Of a stretch of DNA of 64,000 nt, positions 18,953-27,866 are shown piece by piece. The position numbers were made by a program, and so were the translations under genes. The stretch lies in the NCBI RefSeq assembly GCF_007859295.1, contig NZ_VOHB01000006.1, forward strand, positions 62,001 to 126,000, written 5' to 3'. The stretch's first letter is position 1, and every line of letters begins with the position of its first letter. The notes beneath the pieces were generated by a model that did no database searches, was not told where the DNA came from, and saw nothing but the letters and a program-made list of their open reading frames with translations. This stretch comes from Planococcus sp. CPCC 101016. GTDB taxonomy: Bacteria > Bacillota > Bacilli > Bacillales_A > Planococcaceae.

Positions 18953-20485
18953 TTAATATAATGGTTTTCCTGTCATTTCAATCGGTTGTTGAATATCCAG
19001 CATTTTTAAGATTGTTGGTGCTAAGTCGGCTAATATGCCGTCTTTTCGAAGGACATGATTTGATTTCGTCAAAATTACCGGTACTTGATTGGTCGTATGT
19101 GCGGTCATCGGCAAACCTTCTACCGTACGTACTTCATCTGCATTGCCATGATCAGCCGTAATTAATGCCGAACCGCCTTGAGCATGAAGTGCATCCACAA
19201 TACGTCCCAAACATTCATCCACCACTTCAATAGCGCGGATAGTCGGTTCCAGTAAACCGCTGTGGCCTACCATGTCGGGATTGGCGAAGTTCAAAATGAT
19301 GGCATCGTGTGCCCCTGCTTCAATCTGTTCCACTAAGCGGTCTGTCACTTCGTAAGCACTCATTTCAGGTTGCAGATCGTAAGTTGCAACTTTCGGTGAA
19401 GCCACAAGAATACGGTCTTCGCCTGGAAAGACCTCTTCGCGTCCCCCACTCATAAAGAAGGTGACATGCGGATATTTTTCAGTTTCCGCAATCCGTAATT
19501 GAGTCAACCCATTGGCAGAAACCACTTCGCCGATCGTATTTTCCAGGTTCAATGTTTCAAATGCCACTCGCGTCGGCAAATCCTCACTATACGAGGTAAA
19601 CGTGATATAGCTCAAGTCTGTCGGATGCTTAGCACTTAACGGGAAACCGGTAAAGTCTTCACGGATAAATGCGGCAGTCAATTGAATCGAGCGATCCGGA
19701 CGGAAGTTGAAGAAAATCAGGGAATCGCCTGAATCGATTGTCGCCACTGGCTTACCGTCTTCAACAATTGCAAATGGGATCACAAATTCATCTGAAACAT
19801 CCTGGTCATAGGAATACGTGATACCGGCATTTGCTGATGGAGCCGTTCGGCCGACGCCGTCCACTAATACACGATAAGCCAAATCGGCACGTTCCCAGCG
19901 TTGGTCACGGTCCATTGCATAATAGCGTCCGCTGATTGATGCAAACTTACCGACACCGATTTCTTTCATTTTCTGCTCGGCCTCTTCTACATATTTAAGC
20001 GCAGTTCGTGGACCAACGTCCCGGCCATCTAGAAAACCGTGGACATAGACTTCAGTCAATCCTTGTTGCTTCGCCAGTCTCAATAAGGCAAAAAGATGCT
20101 CATAATGACTGTGTACGCCGCCATCGGACAATAACCCTAAAATATGAAGAGCCTTGCCGCGGCTTTTCGCATTGCCTACCGCTTCAAGAAAAGCAGCATT
20201 TTCATAAAAATCGCCTTCGCGAATCGACTTATTGATGCGCGTCAGGTTTTGGTAAACAATTCGGCCAGCGCCGATGTTCAAATGGCCTACTTCAGAATTA
20301 CCCATTTGGCCATCCGGCAAACCGACAGCTTCTCCAGAAGCAGTCAGCAATTCATGCGGATAGGTCTCCCATAGGCGATCGAAATTCGGCTTGTTAGCTT
20401 GTGCCACAGCATTACCGAAAGTCTCTTTGCGGCAGCCGAATCCATCTAAGATGATCAATGCCGCTGGATGTTCGGTTTTACGCAT
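18953..20485 (-). CDS. gpmI: 2,3-bisphosphoglycerate-independent phosphoglycerate mutase
   Basis: Interconverts 3- and 2-phosphoglycerate using two manganese ions, 510 residues. The first metal site is LIILDGFG and the phosphorylated catalytic serine is in [16 protein letters not shown]. Metal ligands follow in [12 protein letters not shown] and ITADHGNAD. The start at 20485 has GGAGG 9 bases upstream and overlaps the tpiA stop by 8 bases; a longer frame to 20512 has no such support. Fourth enzyme gene of the glycolytic operon. Confidence 0.96.
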   Translation of the reverse strand: MRKTEHPAALIILDGFGCRKETFGNAVAQANKPNFDRLWETYPHELLTASGEAVGLPDGQMGNSEVGHLNIGAGRIVYQNLTRINKSIREGDFYENAAFLEAVGNAKSRGKALHILGLLSDGGVHSHYEHLFALLRLAKQQGLTEVYVHGFLDGRDVGPRTALKYVEEAEQKMKEIGVGKFASISGRYYAMDRDQRWERADLAYRVLVDGVGRTAPSANAGITYSYDQDVSDEFVIPFAIVEDGKPVATIDSGDSLIFFNFRPDRSIQLTAAFIREDFTGFPLSAKHPTDLSYITFTSYSEDLPTRVAFETLNLENTIGEVVSANGLTQLRIAETEKYPHVTFFMSGGREEVFPGEDRILVASPKVATYDLQPEMSAYEVTDRLVEQIEAGAHDAIILNFANPDMVGHSGLLEPTIRAIEVVDECLGRIVDALHAQGGSALITADHGNADEVRTVEGLPMTAHTTNQVPVILTKSNHVLRKDGILADLAPTILKMLDIQQPIEMTGKPLY

Positions 20486-21239
20486 GTGAACCAGCCTCCA
20501 ACAATTTAACAAAAGATTCGGCTTCTAAGCTTGCGCCTCCAACCAAAGCTCCGTCAATATGCTCCATTCCCATTAATTCATCGATATTAGCAGGTTTCAC
20601 GCTGCCGCCGTATTGAACGCGAAGCTGCTCAGCTGCTTGGTCGTTGTACAACGCTGCCACTTTTTTGCGGACGATTCCGCAGACTTCGTTAGCGTCTTCA
20701 GCAGTAGCAGTTTTCCCCGTACCGATTGCCCAAATAGGCTCATAAGCAATAACCAATTGAGCGATCTGTTCTTCAGTCAAACCGGAAATCCCTTTTTCTA
20801 CTTGTGCTTCGACAACCGTACCGGTTTCGCCATTTTCACGATGCTCCAATGTTTCCCCAACACATAGGATCGGGATCAAACCGTGATTGAAAGCCGCTTT
20901 AACTTTCTGGTTTGCCGATTCGTCAGTTTCGTTGAAGTACTGGCGGCGTTCTGAATGGCCAATGATGACATATTTAACACCAATATCCGTTAATTGAACA
21001 GGGCTGATTTCCCCAGTAAATGCACCTTCGTCTTCTGAAGACATGGTTTGTGCTCCAATTTGAAGCGGGCTATTTTCTGCAGAAACGACCAGCTGCGTCA
21101 AGAACAGCGCCGGTGCGCAAATGACCGCATCCAATTTTTCAGAATCAGGTACCAGACCGTTTACTTCTTCGATAAATTGTTTTGCCTCTGTTGCTGTTTT
21201 ATACATTTTCCAGTTTCCTGCAATAATGGGTTTTCTCAC
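20478..21239 (-). CDS. tpiA: Triosephosphate isomerase
   Basis: Interconverts dihydroxyacetone phosphate and glyceraldehyde 3-phosphate, 253 residues. [14 protein letters not shown] carries the active-site Asn and Lys, GHSERRQYF the His, and [11 protein letters not shown] the catalytic Glu and mobile loop. GTG 21239 is chosen (GGGAG 7 bases upstream, normal length); the frame upstream to 21257 would add six unusual residues. It follows pgk by 28 bases and overlaps gpmI. Confidence 0.96.
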   Translation of the reverse strand: MRKPIIAGNWKMYKTATEAKQFIEEVNGLVPDSEKLDAVICAPALFLTQLVVSAENSPLQIGAQTMSSEDEGAFTGEISPVQLTDIGVKYVIIGHSERRQYFNETDESANQKVKAAFNHGLIPILCVGETLEHRENGETGTVVEAQVEKGISGLTEEQIAQLVIAYEPIWAIGTGKTATAEDANEVCGIVRKKVAALYNDQAAEQLRVQYGGSVKPANIDELMGMEHIDGALVGGASLEAESFVKLLEAGSHA

Positions 21240-21267
21240 AAAAGCACTCCCTTTCAACTCAATTGTT

Positions 21268-22452
21268 TTACTTGTCGGTTAATGCACTTACACCCGGCAA
21301 GTCTTTGCCTTCCATAAACTCCAGGGAAGCGCCGCCGCCTGTAGAGATGTGGTCCATTTTATCGGCCACATGGAATTTTTCAACAGCCGCTGCTGAATCT
21401 CCGCCGCCAATTACGGTGTACCCTGAAGTTTCTGCCATTGCCTGTGCAATAGACTTTGTCCCATTTTCGAATGATGGCATTTCAAAGACGCCCATAGGTC
21501 CATTCCAAATGATCAATTTCGAGTTTTTAATGACATCTGCATACAACTTCACAGTTTCAGGACCAATATCCAATCCTTCCCAATCTGAAGGGATTTCCTG
21601 GATGTTGACGTTTTTCTTATCAGCATCATTAGAGAACTCACTCGCCACTGTAGCATCGATCGGCAGATAAAGTTTGACGCCTTTTTGCTCTGCTTTTTCA
21701 ATGAACGATTTAGCCAATTCCAATTTATCTTCTTCTACAAGAGAATTTCCAATTTCAAAGCCTTGCGCTTTGATAAAGGTGTAGGAAAGTCCCCCGCCAA
21801 TCAATAAATTATCGACCTTGTCCAATAAATGATCGATTACACCGATTTTGTCTTTCACTTTAGCGCCGCCGATAATTGCCGTAAATGGACGCTCAGGTTC
21901 TGATAATGCTTTGCCCAGCACATCAAGCTCTTTTTCCAATAATAGACCTGACACAGCCGGCAAGTGGCTTGCAATGCCTGCAGTAGAAGCATGCGCACGG
22001 TGAGCTGCTCCGAATGCATCGTTAACAAAAACATCTGCTAGCGCAGCAAATGCTTTTGCCAGCTCTTGGTCATTTTTTTCTTCGCCTGCGTGGAAACGGA
22101 CATTTTCAAGCAGAATGATATCGCCTTCCTGCATCGCTGAAATCTCCTGTTCGACTTTTTCGCCGATGGATTCGTCAAGGCTCTTTACTTCTTTATGTAA
22201 CAATTCTCCCAACCGGACGCCTGTTGCAGCGAGTCTCATGTCCTCATTGACCTGTCCTTTTGGACGGCCCAAGTGGCTGGCCAAAATCACTTTTGCGCCT
22301 TGCTCGATCAAGTATTGAATGGTCGGTACAGCTGCGCGGATTCTTGTATCGTCCGTCACTTTTGCATCTTCCATCGGCACATTGAAATCGACTCGGCAAA
22401 ATACACGTTTTCCTTTCAAATCCAAATCTTTCATGGTCATTTTCTGCTGCAT
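21268..22452 (-). CDS. pgk: Phosphoglycerate kinase
   Basis: Makes ATP from 1,3-bisphosphoglycerate, 394 residues. [13 protein letters not shown] and [10 protein letters not shown] are the substrate-binding N-domain motifs; the nucleotide-binding C-domain shows [14 protein letters not shown] and the [12 protein letters not shown] loop. AGGAGG lies 8 bases before the ATG. It is separated from gapA by a strong terminator, so its expression is expected to be lower than that of gapA. Confidence 0.97.
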   Translation of the reverse strand: MQQKMTMKDLDLKGKRVFCRVDFNVPMEDAKVTDDTRIRAAVPTIQYLIEQGAKVILASHLGRPKGQVNEDMRLAATGVRLGELLHKEVKSLDESIGEKVEQEISAMQEGDIILLENVRFHAGEEKNDQELAKAFAALADVFVNDAFGAAHRAHASTAGIASHLPAVSGLLLEKELDVLGKALSEPERPFTAIIGGAKVKDKIGVIDHLLDKVDNLLIGGGLSYTFIKAQGFEIGNSLVEEDKLELAKSFIEKAEQKGVKLYLPIDATVASEFSNDADKKNVNIQEIPSDWEGLDIGPETVKLYADVIKNSKLIIWNGPMGVFEMPSFENGTKSIAQAMAETSGYTVIGGGDSAAAVEKFHVADKMDHISTGGGASLEFMEGKDLPGVSALTDK

Positions 22453-22484
22453 GAAAATACCTCCTATTTGTATTCAAAAAAATA

Positions 22485-22509
22485 AGGGACGGGGTATGTC
22501 CCCGCCCCT
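22485..22509 (-). terminator. Internal terminator between gapA and pgk
   Basis: A 10-bp GC-rich stem (AGGGGCGGGG/CCCCGTCCCT, one G-T pair) with a five-base loop, followed on the minus strand by TATTTTTTT. Partial termination here would favour gapA over the downstream genes. Confidence 0.8.
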
Positions 22510-22562
22510 TTTACCCTCTTTTATTATAGAGGTTCATTGGTAATTAAGCTATGATTTTAGGA

Positions 22563-23570
22563 TTACAATCCTGTTTTGTACATATGCAATGCAAGGTCGA
22601 TACAACGGCCTGAGTAGCCAGATTCGTTGTCATACCATGCAAGTACTTTAACCATGTTATCGCCAAGTGCCATTGTTGATAAACCATCGACTGTAGAAGA
22701 AGCAGTGTTGCCGTTATAGTCTTTTGAAACCAATGGAAGATCGCTGTATTCCAAGAAGCCCTTCAATTCGTTTTCAGTTGCTTCTTTCAAAGCATTGTTG
22801 ACTTCTTCAACAGTAACTTTCTGCTCAAGATCAACTACTAAGTCGATCAATGAAACGTTTGATGTTGGTACGCGGATAGCCATTCCATCAATTTTGCCTT
22901 TCAATTCAGGCAATACTTGCGATACAGCTACTGCTGCTCCAGTTGTTGTCGGAATCATTGATTCTGCAGCTGCACGCGCACGACGGTAATCCTTGTGTGG
23001 AGAATCCAAAAGAATTTGGTCGTTTGTGTAAGAATGGATTGTTGTCATCATAGCGTGCTTGATGCCAAAACGATCGTTTAATACTTTAGAGATACCAGCT
23101 AAGCCGTTTGTTGTACAAGATGCATTTGAAACAACGTCATGCTCTTCAGGGTTGTAAGATTCATGGTTAACGCCCATAACAAGTGTTTTCATGCCATCTT
23201 TACCTGGTGCTGAAACGATAACTTTTTTCGCGCCTGCTTCGATGTGTTTTGAAGCTGAAGCTGCATCTGTGAAGAATCCAGTAGATTCAACAACGATATC
23301 AACGCCAAGATCTTTCCATGGAAGGTTTGCTGGGTCTTTTTCAGAGAATACGCGGATTGTTTTGCCGTTAACAACAATGTTGTCGCCTTCTGCTGAAACT
23401 TCAGCATCCAAAGTTCCGTGAATTGAATCGTATTTAAGAAGGTGTGCAAGCATTTTAGCGTCAGTCAAGTCATTTACTGCAACAACTTCCACTTCTTCGT
23501 TTGCCATTGCCCCACGAAATACGATGCGTCCAATACGTCCAAATCCGTTAATTGCTAATTTTAAAGTCAT
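22563..23570 (-). CDS. gapA: Glyceraldehyde-3-phosphate dehydrogenase (glycolytic)
   Basis: Oxidises glyceraldehyde 3-phosphate with NAD, 335 residues. The dinucleotide-binding start is LAINGFGRIGRIVFRGAM, the catalytic cysteine is in SNASCTTNGLAGI (near 152), and the His is in TTIHSYTNDQ. Its ATG directly follows the cggR stop codon, with GGAGG inside the end of cggR. Co-transcription with cggR indicates the glycolytic GapA rather than the gluconeogenic GapB. Confidence 0.96.
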   Translation of the reverse strand: MTLKLAINGFGRIGRIVFRGAMANEEVEVVAVNDLTDAKMLAHLLKYDSIHGTLDAEVSAEGDNIVVNGKTIRVFSEKDPANLPWKDLGVDIVVESTGFFTDAASASKHIEAGAKKVIVSAPGKDGMKTLVMGVNHESYNPEEHDVVSNASCTTNGLAGISKVLNDRFGIKHAMMTTIHSYTNDQILLDSPHKDYRRARAAAESMIPTTTGAAVAVSQVLPELKGKIDGMAIRVPTSNVSLIDLVVDLEQKVTVEEVNNALKEATENELKGFLEYSDLPLVSKDYNGNTASSTVDGLSTMALGDNMVKVLAWYDNESGYSGRCIDLALHMYKTGL

Positions 23571-24614
23571 TTAATATTCCTCCAATTTTTTAATCAATTC
23601 GATAATCTTTCTTGCAGCGCCCTCGTCTGTGACCAGCACTGTCGGGTTTGGCGCATTTTTAAAATAAGATAAAATCGCTCTTGCTTTAGAACCCCCACCG
23701 GCAACTGCTAAAATAGTTGAAGCTTTTTGTACCTGCTTCAATTGAATCCCCGCTGTGCGGATGCGATAAACAATTTTTCCGTCTTTATCGAAATAATAGC
23801 CGAAAGCCTCACTAATCGCCCCACCAGAACGGATCTTTTCTACTTCTTCCAGAGAAGAGTGCCGGCGAACCGCCATCTCTTCCGCGTTGCCTATGCCATG
23901 GACCACTACATCAGTCTGATCATACAAGTCCATCATTTCCTTGATCACCGGCTCTTTCATCATCATTTCAAATGCTTCAGCGCTTAAGTGATCAGGCAAG
24001 TAAAGGGTTTTAAAGGAACCGCCTGTTTTTTCGGCAAAGGCAGCTGCAATCGTATTGGCTTGATGCAGGACATCTTCTCCCAGACCACCGCGGGCAGCGA
24101 TGAATTGTAGTGCCCGATCGGGTTTGCCATTCGATAATTCTTTTGAAATAGCGGCCATCGTGCTGCCGCCAGTAACGGCTATTTTCTTATAGCGAGTAAA
24201 TAACCCTTCCAGTAGACGTGCAGCTTCTTTGCCGATATGAGACTTCACTGCCGGGATTTCATCACTGTCCTGTGGCAAGATCACCACTTTCGAGATTCCG
24301 AGAATCGCCTGCAGTTGGACTTCCATATCCGTAAGTCCGGATATTTCACGTACGAAAACTTTCAGCTTGTCTAGCACTTCCGTTCCTTGCGATGTAACTG
24401 TCATGCCTGCTGTTTTCATTTGGATCAGTTGCTGATTGCGCAGCAAATCCGTTTCTTTTCTAATCTCACGCTCTGTTGCACCGGCAACTTCACATAATGT
24501 TCGCCTGCCGATTGGTTGTTCAAGGCTAATCGTTTGGAGTATCTGATAACGCTTTTTTAGGAGTTCGGACATTTCCGGCATCAGCTTTTGCTGAGCGGCA
24601 AATAATGCATCCAT
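23571..24614 (-). CDS. cggR: Central glycolytic genes regulator CggR
   Basis: Repressor of the gapA operon of the SorC/DeoR type, released by fructose-1,6-bisphosphate in B. subtilis. 347 residues. The N-terminal helix-turn-helix spans about 25-65 (GRRTLCEVAGATEREIRKE); the sugar-binding domain includes VTGGSTMAAISKEL and AARGGLGEDVLHQAN. It is the first gene of the operon. The operator in front matches the B. subtilis arrangement, so autoregulation is likely. Confidence 0.95.
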   Translation of the reverse strand: MDALFAAQQKLMPEMSELLKKRYQILQTISLEQPIGRRTLCEVAGATEREIRKETDLLRNQQLIQMKTAGMTVTSQGTEVLDKLKVFVREISGLTDMEVQLQAILGISKVVILPQDSDEIPAVKSHIGKEAARLLEGLFTRYKKIAVTGGSTMAAISKELSNGKPDRALQFIAARGGLGEDVLHQANTIAAAFAEKTGGSFKTLYLPDHLSAEAFEMMMKEPVIKEMMDLYDQTDVVVHGIGNAEEMAVRRHSSLEEVEKIRSGGAISEAFGYYFDKDGKIVYRIRTAGIQLKQVQKASTILAVAGGGSKARAILSYFKNAPNPTVLVTDEGAARKIIELIKKLEEY

Positions 24615-24635
24615 GCTTTCACTCCATTCTAGCTG

Positions 24636-24671
24636 GACGTTTTTTGTCCCATTAAATAATTTTGTGTCCCA
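24636..24671 (-). promoter_or_regulatory. CggR operator
   Basis: On the minus strand TGGGAC occurs twice exactly 20 bases apart, the second followed after six bases by CGTC. This matches the recalled B. subtilis pattern CGGGAC-N6-TGTC-N4-CGGGAC-N6-TGTC with small changes. It lies between the -10 box and the start codon of cggR. Confidence 0.8.
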
Positions 24672-24679
24672 CTAAACTC

Positions 24680-24708
24680 ATTCTACCTAATCATCCTTTT
24701 AATTGCAA
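24680..24708 (-). promoter_or_regulatory. Promoter of the cggR-gapA operon
   Basis: Minus-strand -35 TTGCAA (24703-24708), 17-base spacer, -10 TAGAAT (24680-24685), directly upstream of the operator. Confidence 0.7.
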
Positions 24709-24715
24709 ACAAAAA

Positions 24716-24739
24716 GAAGCGTTAAGTTTCTAACGCTTC
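24716..24739 (-). terminator. Terminator of the glutaredoxin-like gene
   Basis: A 9-bp stem (GAAGCGTTA/TAACGCTTC) followed by TTTTTG. The stop codon of the gene lies in the downstream arm, and the T run ends 3-4 bases before the -35 of the cggR promoter. Confidence 0.75.
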
Positions 24740-24952
24740 CAGTAATTCCACGTAACCGATATTGCCGTATAACAATACTTCATTGTCTTTTTCCAATACC
24801 GGAATCATCAGCATGTACTTTTCATGCAATGCCTCGTCGCTTTCGATATCGATTTCCCGATAAGTTAAAGGAAAATCTTCATTAACGAGTTCAATCATCA
24901 ATTTGGCTTCATCGCAAAGCGGGCAATTGGAGCGTGTGTATAAAGTAAACAT
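24722..24952 (-). CDS. Glutaredoxin-like thiol protein
   Basis: A 76-residue thioredoxin-fold protein. The redox motif is SNCPLCDEAK with CPLC at residues 10-13, followed by a helix, the strand LTYREIDIESDEAL and a cis-Pro-type segment MLMIPVLEKD. Length fits the DUF836/glutaredoxin family. It lies immediately upstream of cggR, as in several Bacillales, but with its own terminator. A thiol-disulfide role is inferred from the motif. Confidence 0.85.
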   Translation of the reverse strand: MFTLYTRSNCPLCDEAKLMIELVNEDFPLTYREIDIESDEALHEKYMLMIPVLEKDNEVLLYGNIGYVELLEALET

Positions 24953-25048
24953 ACTTTTCCTTCTTTCTATAGAGGTAGCATAAATTTACGCAAGCCTTGA
25001 AATCAAATTTAATTAACACAGAACACTTCAAAGTCACGATACGGAGAC

Positions 25049-25834
25049 CTAAAAGCCTCGGCCTGCACCGCCTCCGCCGGATGAACCGCCTCCGCCTCCA
25101 CGGAAACCACCACCGCCGCCGAAGCCGCCGCCTCCAAATCCACCGCCAAAACTTCCTGGTCCCATATAGAAACCGCGTCCTCTGCGTCTTGTACGGCCGC
25201 CGCCTTTGCCACCGCCGCCTCCGGTAATTAAGATAAGAATCGCTGATACAATCAGAATCGTCATAAATGGCGGAAGACCTTGTTCCTGTTGTTGAGGTGA
25301 AGAAGCCGCCTGGGGTTCTACCGGCTGTCCATTCCATTGATATTCAGCGGCCACTTCCTGGTAAAGCGCTTCATACAAATTTATGACGCCTTCACTGTAA
25401 TTGTCTTGGCTTAAATAAGGAATGGCGTATTCATCCAGAATCCTTCCGACTTTGCCGTCCGGCAATGCGCCTTCCAGTCCATAGCCGATTTCCACGTAGA
25501 TTTCCCGGTTATCTGGTTCATCAAGTGATAATACCACCAAAACACCATTGTTTTCCTCTTCTGATCCAACTCCATAATGGCGCAATGCCTCATTGGCATA
25601 ACTCTCTATCGGTTCACCTTCAAGTGTCGGAATAACCAGCACCATGATTTGGGCAGTCGTGGCGTCTTCCAACCCACGACCCAATTCCCTCAATTCCTCT
25701 TTTTGCTGCTCCGAAAGAATTCCAACTTCATCCTGAATATAAAGATCGTTTGTCAGTTCCGGGAAGTCAGCTGCAAAGACATGCTCACTGCTTAACAGCA
25801 ACAAGAAGCTTAAAAGCATCCATATGCGTTTCAT
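25049..25834 (-). CDS. TPM-domain membrane protein (YgcG-like)
   Basis: A 261-residue protein with signal peptide (1-21, ending VFAAD), an extracytoplasmic TPM domain (about 25-160; DEVGILSEQQKEELRELG and YGVGSEEENNGVLVVLS), a membrane helix near 190-207 and a cytoplasmic or surface tail made almost only of Gly, Phe and Arg (GGGGGFRGGGGGSSGGGG). TPM proteins are often paired with LemA, as here, where the start overlaps the lemA stop by 4 bases. The function is unsettled; envelope stress and photosystem-repair roles are known for relatives. Confidence 0.88.
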   Translation of the reverse strand: MKRIWMLLSFLLLLSSEHVFAADFPELTNDLYIQDEVGILSEQQKEELRELGRGLEDATTAQIMVLVIPTLEGEPIESYANEALRHYGVGSEEENNGVLVVLSLDEPDNREIYVEIGYGLEGALPDGKVGRILDEYAIPYLSQDNYSEGVINLYEALYQEVAAEYQWNGQPVEPQAASSPQQQEQGLPPFMTILIVSAILILITGGGGGKGGGRTRRRGRGFYMGPGSFGGGFGGGGFGGGGGFRGGGGGSSGGGGAGRGF

Positions 25835-26415
25835 TGTTCATCCTCATCGTTTCCAAAATTGACTTCGGGCACTTCAGAAGCGTCCGGATCTGCTTCAAAA
25901 TATTCTTTCTCATCAAAACCAAAAACTCCCGCAATCATGTTTCCAGGAAAGCTTCTAACCTTGCGATTAAATTCAGAAACGCTTCCATTATAATCTTGTC
26001 TGGCTACCGCAATTCGATTTTCTGTCCCAGCCAGTTCATCCGAAAGCTGCTGAAAATTTTCGCTGGAACGAATTTCCGGATAATTTTCCACAACTACCAG
26101 CAAACGGCTTAATGCACCGCTTAGTTCCGCATCCGCTTCCGCTTGTTCACTGACTCCTTCAGCACCTGCTAAATTCGAACGGGCTTCCGTTACACTGTCA
26201 ATAACGCTTTGTTCCTGATCAGCAAAGCCCTTAACTGTTTCCACCAAGTTTGGAATCAGATCCAGCCTGCGCTGCAATTGGTTCTCAATCTGCGCATAAT
26301 GTTGGTTAACGTCCTCTTCGAGCTGCACGAAGCTGTTATAGCTCGGTACTAGAATGGCAGCAATGATTACGATAATGGCAATCACAATAATAATGGGAAT
26401 CAATAATTTTCTCAA
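25831..26415 (-). CDS. lemA: LemA family protein
   Basis: A 194-residue membrane-anchored coiled protein. One N-terminal helix (KLLIPIIIVIAIIVIIAAI) is followed by the LemA core VQLEEDVNQHYAQIENQLQR, then RLDLIPNLVETVKGFADQE and the family motif RQDYNGSVSEFNRKVRSFPG. TTG 26415 is chosen as the start because GAGGTGG lies a few bases before it, whereas TTG 26442 has no such site. Overlaps the TPM gene by 4 bases, so the two are translationally coupled. Confidence 0.9.
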   Translation of the reverse strand: MRKLLIPIIIVIAIIVIIAAILVPSYNSFVQLEEDVNQHYAQIENQLQRRLDLIPNLVETVKGFADQEQSVIDSVTEARSNLAGAEGVSEQAEADAELSGALSRLLVVVENYPEIRSSENFQQLSDELAGTENRIAVARQDYNGSVSEFNRKVRSFPGNMIAGVFGFDEKEYFEADPDASEVPEVNFGNDEDEQ

Positions 26416-26442
26416 ATACTCCACCTCTTCACTAATATGCAA

Positions 26443-26590
26443 TACTAGTTATTTCCCTGTACAGCGGTTCTTTTAAACGTCTCTTTTTCTAGCAAGGCAC
26501 GGAAGAAGGTCTTCTCCCGCCAGCTTAGCTATAAAAACCAGAAGAGCTATGTACGCTTCCCGCCTACTCTGTTCTTCTAAAAAATCACAA
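26443..26590 (-). other. Leader region of the lemA operon, unexplained
   Basis: About 150 bases between the tRNA terminator and lemA. On the minus strand GGCGGGAAG and GGCGGGAGAAG recur about 45 bases apart and AGAAGA pairs with TCTTCT. No known riboswitch consensus was recognised; no ORF. Confidence 0.35.
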
Positions 26591-26593
26591 AAT

Positions 26594-26645
26594 AAAACAG
26601 CACAGCCCATTCTGCCAGTTAAGGCAGAATGGGCTGTGCTGTTTT
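26594..26645. terminator. Long perfect terminator hairpin after tRNA-Arg
   Basis: A 23-bp perfect stem (26594-26616 with 26623-26645) around a six-base loop with T runs on both sides, just after the tRNA 3' end on the minus strand. Confidence 0.85.
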
Positions 26646-26648
26646 TTA

Positions 26649-26720
26649 TGCCCTCGGAAGGAATCGAACCTCCATCTTAAGAACCGGAATCTTACGTGTG
26701 ATCCATTACACTACGAGGGC
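26649..26720 (-). tRNA. tRNA-Arg (anticodon CCG)
   Basis: A 72-nt cloverleaf. The acceptor stem is GCCCTCG/CGAGGGC with discriminator A; the anticodon arm TAAGA-TTCCGGT-TCTTA gives CCG, reading CGG; the T arm is GGAGGTTCGATTCCTTCC-like with the loop TTCGATT. CCA is not encoded. Monocistronic with a strong terminator. Confidence 0.93.
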
Positions 26721-26796
26721 GTTTTCTCTATTAGCGACTTTTCTATTATACAAAAATATTTTTATTTAATCAAGCTTCTTTTTTCAATACGTTAGA

Positions 26797-26813
26797 TTTG
26801 ACCTTCATTGACC
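26797..26813 (+). promoter_or_regulatory. CtsR operator of clpP
   Basis: Tandem heptads TTTGACC, three bases, ATTGACC; the reverse complement GGTCAATGAAGGTCAAA fits the CtsR consensus (GGTCAAA-N3-GGTCAAA) with one mismatch. It overlaps the -35 region of clpP. Confidence 0.8.
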
Positions 26814-26827
26814 ATCATGTGTATGAT
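26798..26827 (+). promoter_or_regulatory. Promoter of clpP
   Basis: -35 TTGACC (26798-26803), 18-base spacer, -10 TATGAT (26822-26827). The CtsR site overlaps the -35 element. Confidence 0.6.
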
Positions 26828-26892
26828 AATAGTACAGCTGAGAGAACTTTCAGCATTGTATGCACATCACTTAATCGAGGAGGAACTATTCT

Positions 26893-27504
26893 ATGAACTT
26901 AATTCCTACAGTAATTGAACAAACTAGCCGAGGCGAACGTGCTTATGACATTTACTCACGTTTGCTGAAAGACCGTGTCATTATGCTGGGCAGCGGCATT
27001 GATGATAATGTTGCAAATTCAATCGTGGCACAGCTCTTGTTCCTTGAAGCAGAAGATCCAGATAAAGATATTTCCATCTACATCAACAGCCCGGGCGGCA
27101 GCATTACTGCCGGTATGGCGATTTATGACACGATGCAATTTATCCGTCCGGATGTTCAGACCATCTGTATCGGTATGGCTGCTTCAATGGGAGCTTTCCT
27201 ATTGGCAGCAGGAACAAAAGGCAAACGCCTTGCGCTTCCAAATGCCGAAGTTATGATTCACCAGCCTCTTGGCGGCGCTCAAGGCCAAGCAACTGAAATT
27301 GAAATTGCCGCGAAACGCATTCTTCACCTTCGCGAGAAATTGAACCAGATCCTTTCTGAACGTACAGGTCAGCCTATTGAAGTCATTTCAAAAGATACAG
27401 ACCGCGATAACTTCATGACAGCAGAACGCGCGCTTGAATACGGCTTGATTGACCAAGTCATCACACGCAGCAAATTGCCTGAAGACCATAAAAAAGATAT
27501 CTAA
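26893..27504 (+). CDS. clpP: ATP-dependent Clp protease proteolytic subunit
   Basis: Tetradecameric serine protease that degrades unfolded and ssrA-tagged proteins with ClpX or ClpC, 203 residues. The serine is in [14 protein letters not shown] (near 98), the His in [14 protein letters not shown], and the Asp in [10 protein letters not shown]. It starts [19 protein letters not shown], the usual propeptide-containing start. GAGGAGGAAC lies before the ATG. Its CtsR site indicates heat and stress control. Confidence 0.97.
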   Translation: MNLIPTVIEQTSRGERAYDIYSRLLKDRVIMLGSGIDDNVANSIVAQLLFLEAEDPDKDISIYINSPGGSITAGMAIYDTMQFIRPDVQTICIGMAASMGAFLLAAGTKGKRLALPNAEVMIHQPLGGAQGQATEIEIAAKRILHLREKLNQILSERTGQPIEVISKDTDRDNFMTAERALEYGLIDQVITRSKLPEDHKKDI

Positions 27505-27508
27505 AACA

Positions 27509-27538
27509 AAAACTCACAGCCCCTCGGCTGTGAGTTTT
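27509..27538. terminator. Bidirectional terminator between clpP and crh
   Basis: A 13-bp perfect stem (AAAACTCACAGCC/GGCTGTGAGTTTT) with a four-base loop; T runs on both sides serve the convergent clpP and crh genes. Confidence 0.85.
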
Positions 27539-27555
27539 TTTCTGAAAAATTATGA

Positions 27556-27813
27556 TTACGCTTCTTGTTCGATGATCTCCGATAGGGCTTGGACCGCTTT
27601 TTCTTCATCCAATCCATCTGCAGAAATTTTAACTTCGGTACCTTTGCTGATAGCGAGGCTCATGATTCCCATAATGCTTTTCGCGTTTACTTTTTTATTG
27701 TCTTTTTCTAAATAGACATCTGCACTGTATCGGTTTGCTTCCTGAACAAATAAAGCTGCCTGCCTTGCTTGAAGACCTGTTTTTAATTGTACTTTCACCT
27801 GTTTTTCAACCAT
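27556..27813 (-). CDS. crh: HPr-like protein Crh
   Basis: Regulatory paralogue of HPr, 85 residues. The position of the phosphorylated His 15 of HPr holds Gln (KTGLQARQAAL), so it cannot carry phosphate in sugar transport. Ser 46 is kept (NAKSIMGIMSL), the target of HPr kinase, which is encoded elsewhere in this window. Ser-46-phosphorylated Crh helps CcpA in carbon repression. The start at 27813 is set by GAGGAGG upstream. Last gene of the yvcI-rapZ-yvcK-whiA-crh cluster. Confidence 0.93.
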   Translation of the reverse strand: MVEKQVKVQLKTGLQARQAALFVQEANRYSADVYLEKDNKKVNAKSIMGIMSLAISKGTEVKISADGLDEEKAVQALSEIIEQEA

Positions 27814-27866
27814 ACATATCCTCCTCTGAAACTTATCTCTCTTATATCTGAAAGAACAGCCAAAAG

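Noticed and set aside
25049..25220. GC-rich low-complexity stretch as foreign DNA or a structural element
   Set aside because: It encodes the Gly-rich tail of the TPM protein, a known feature of this family.
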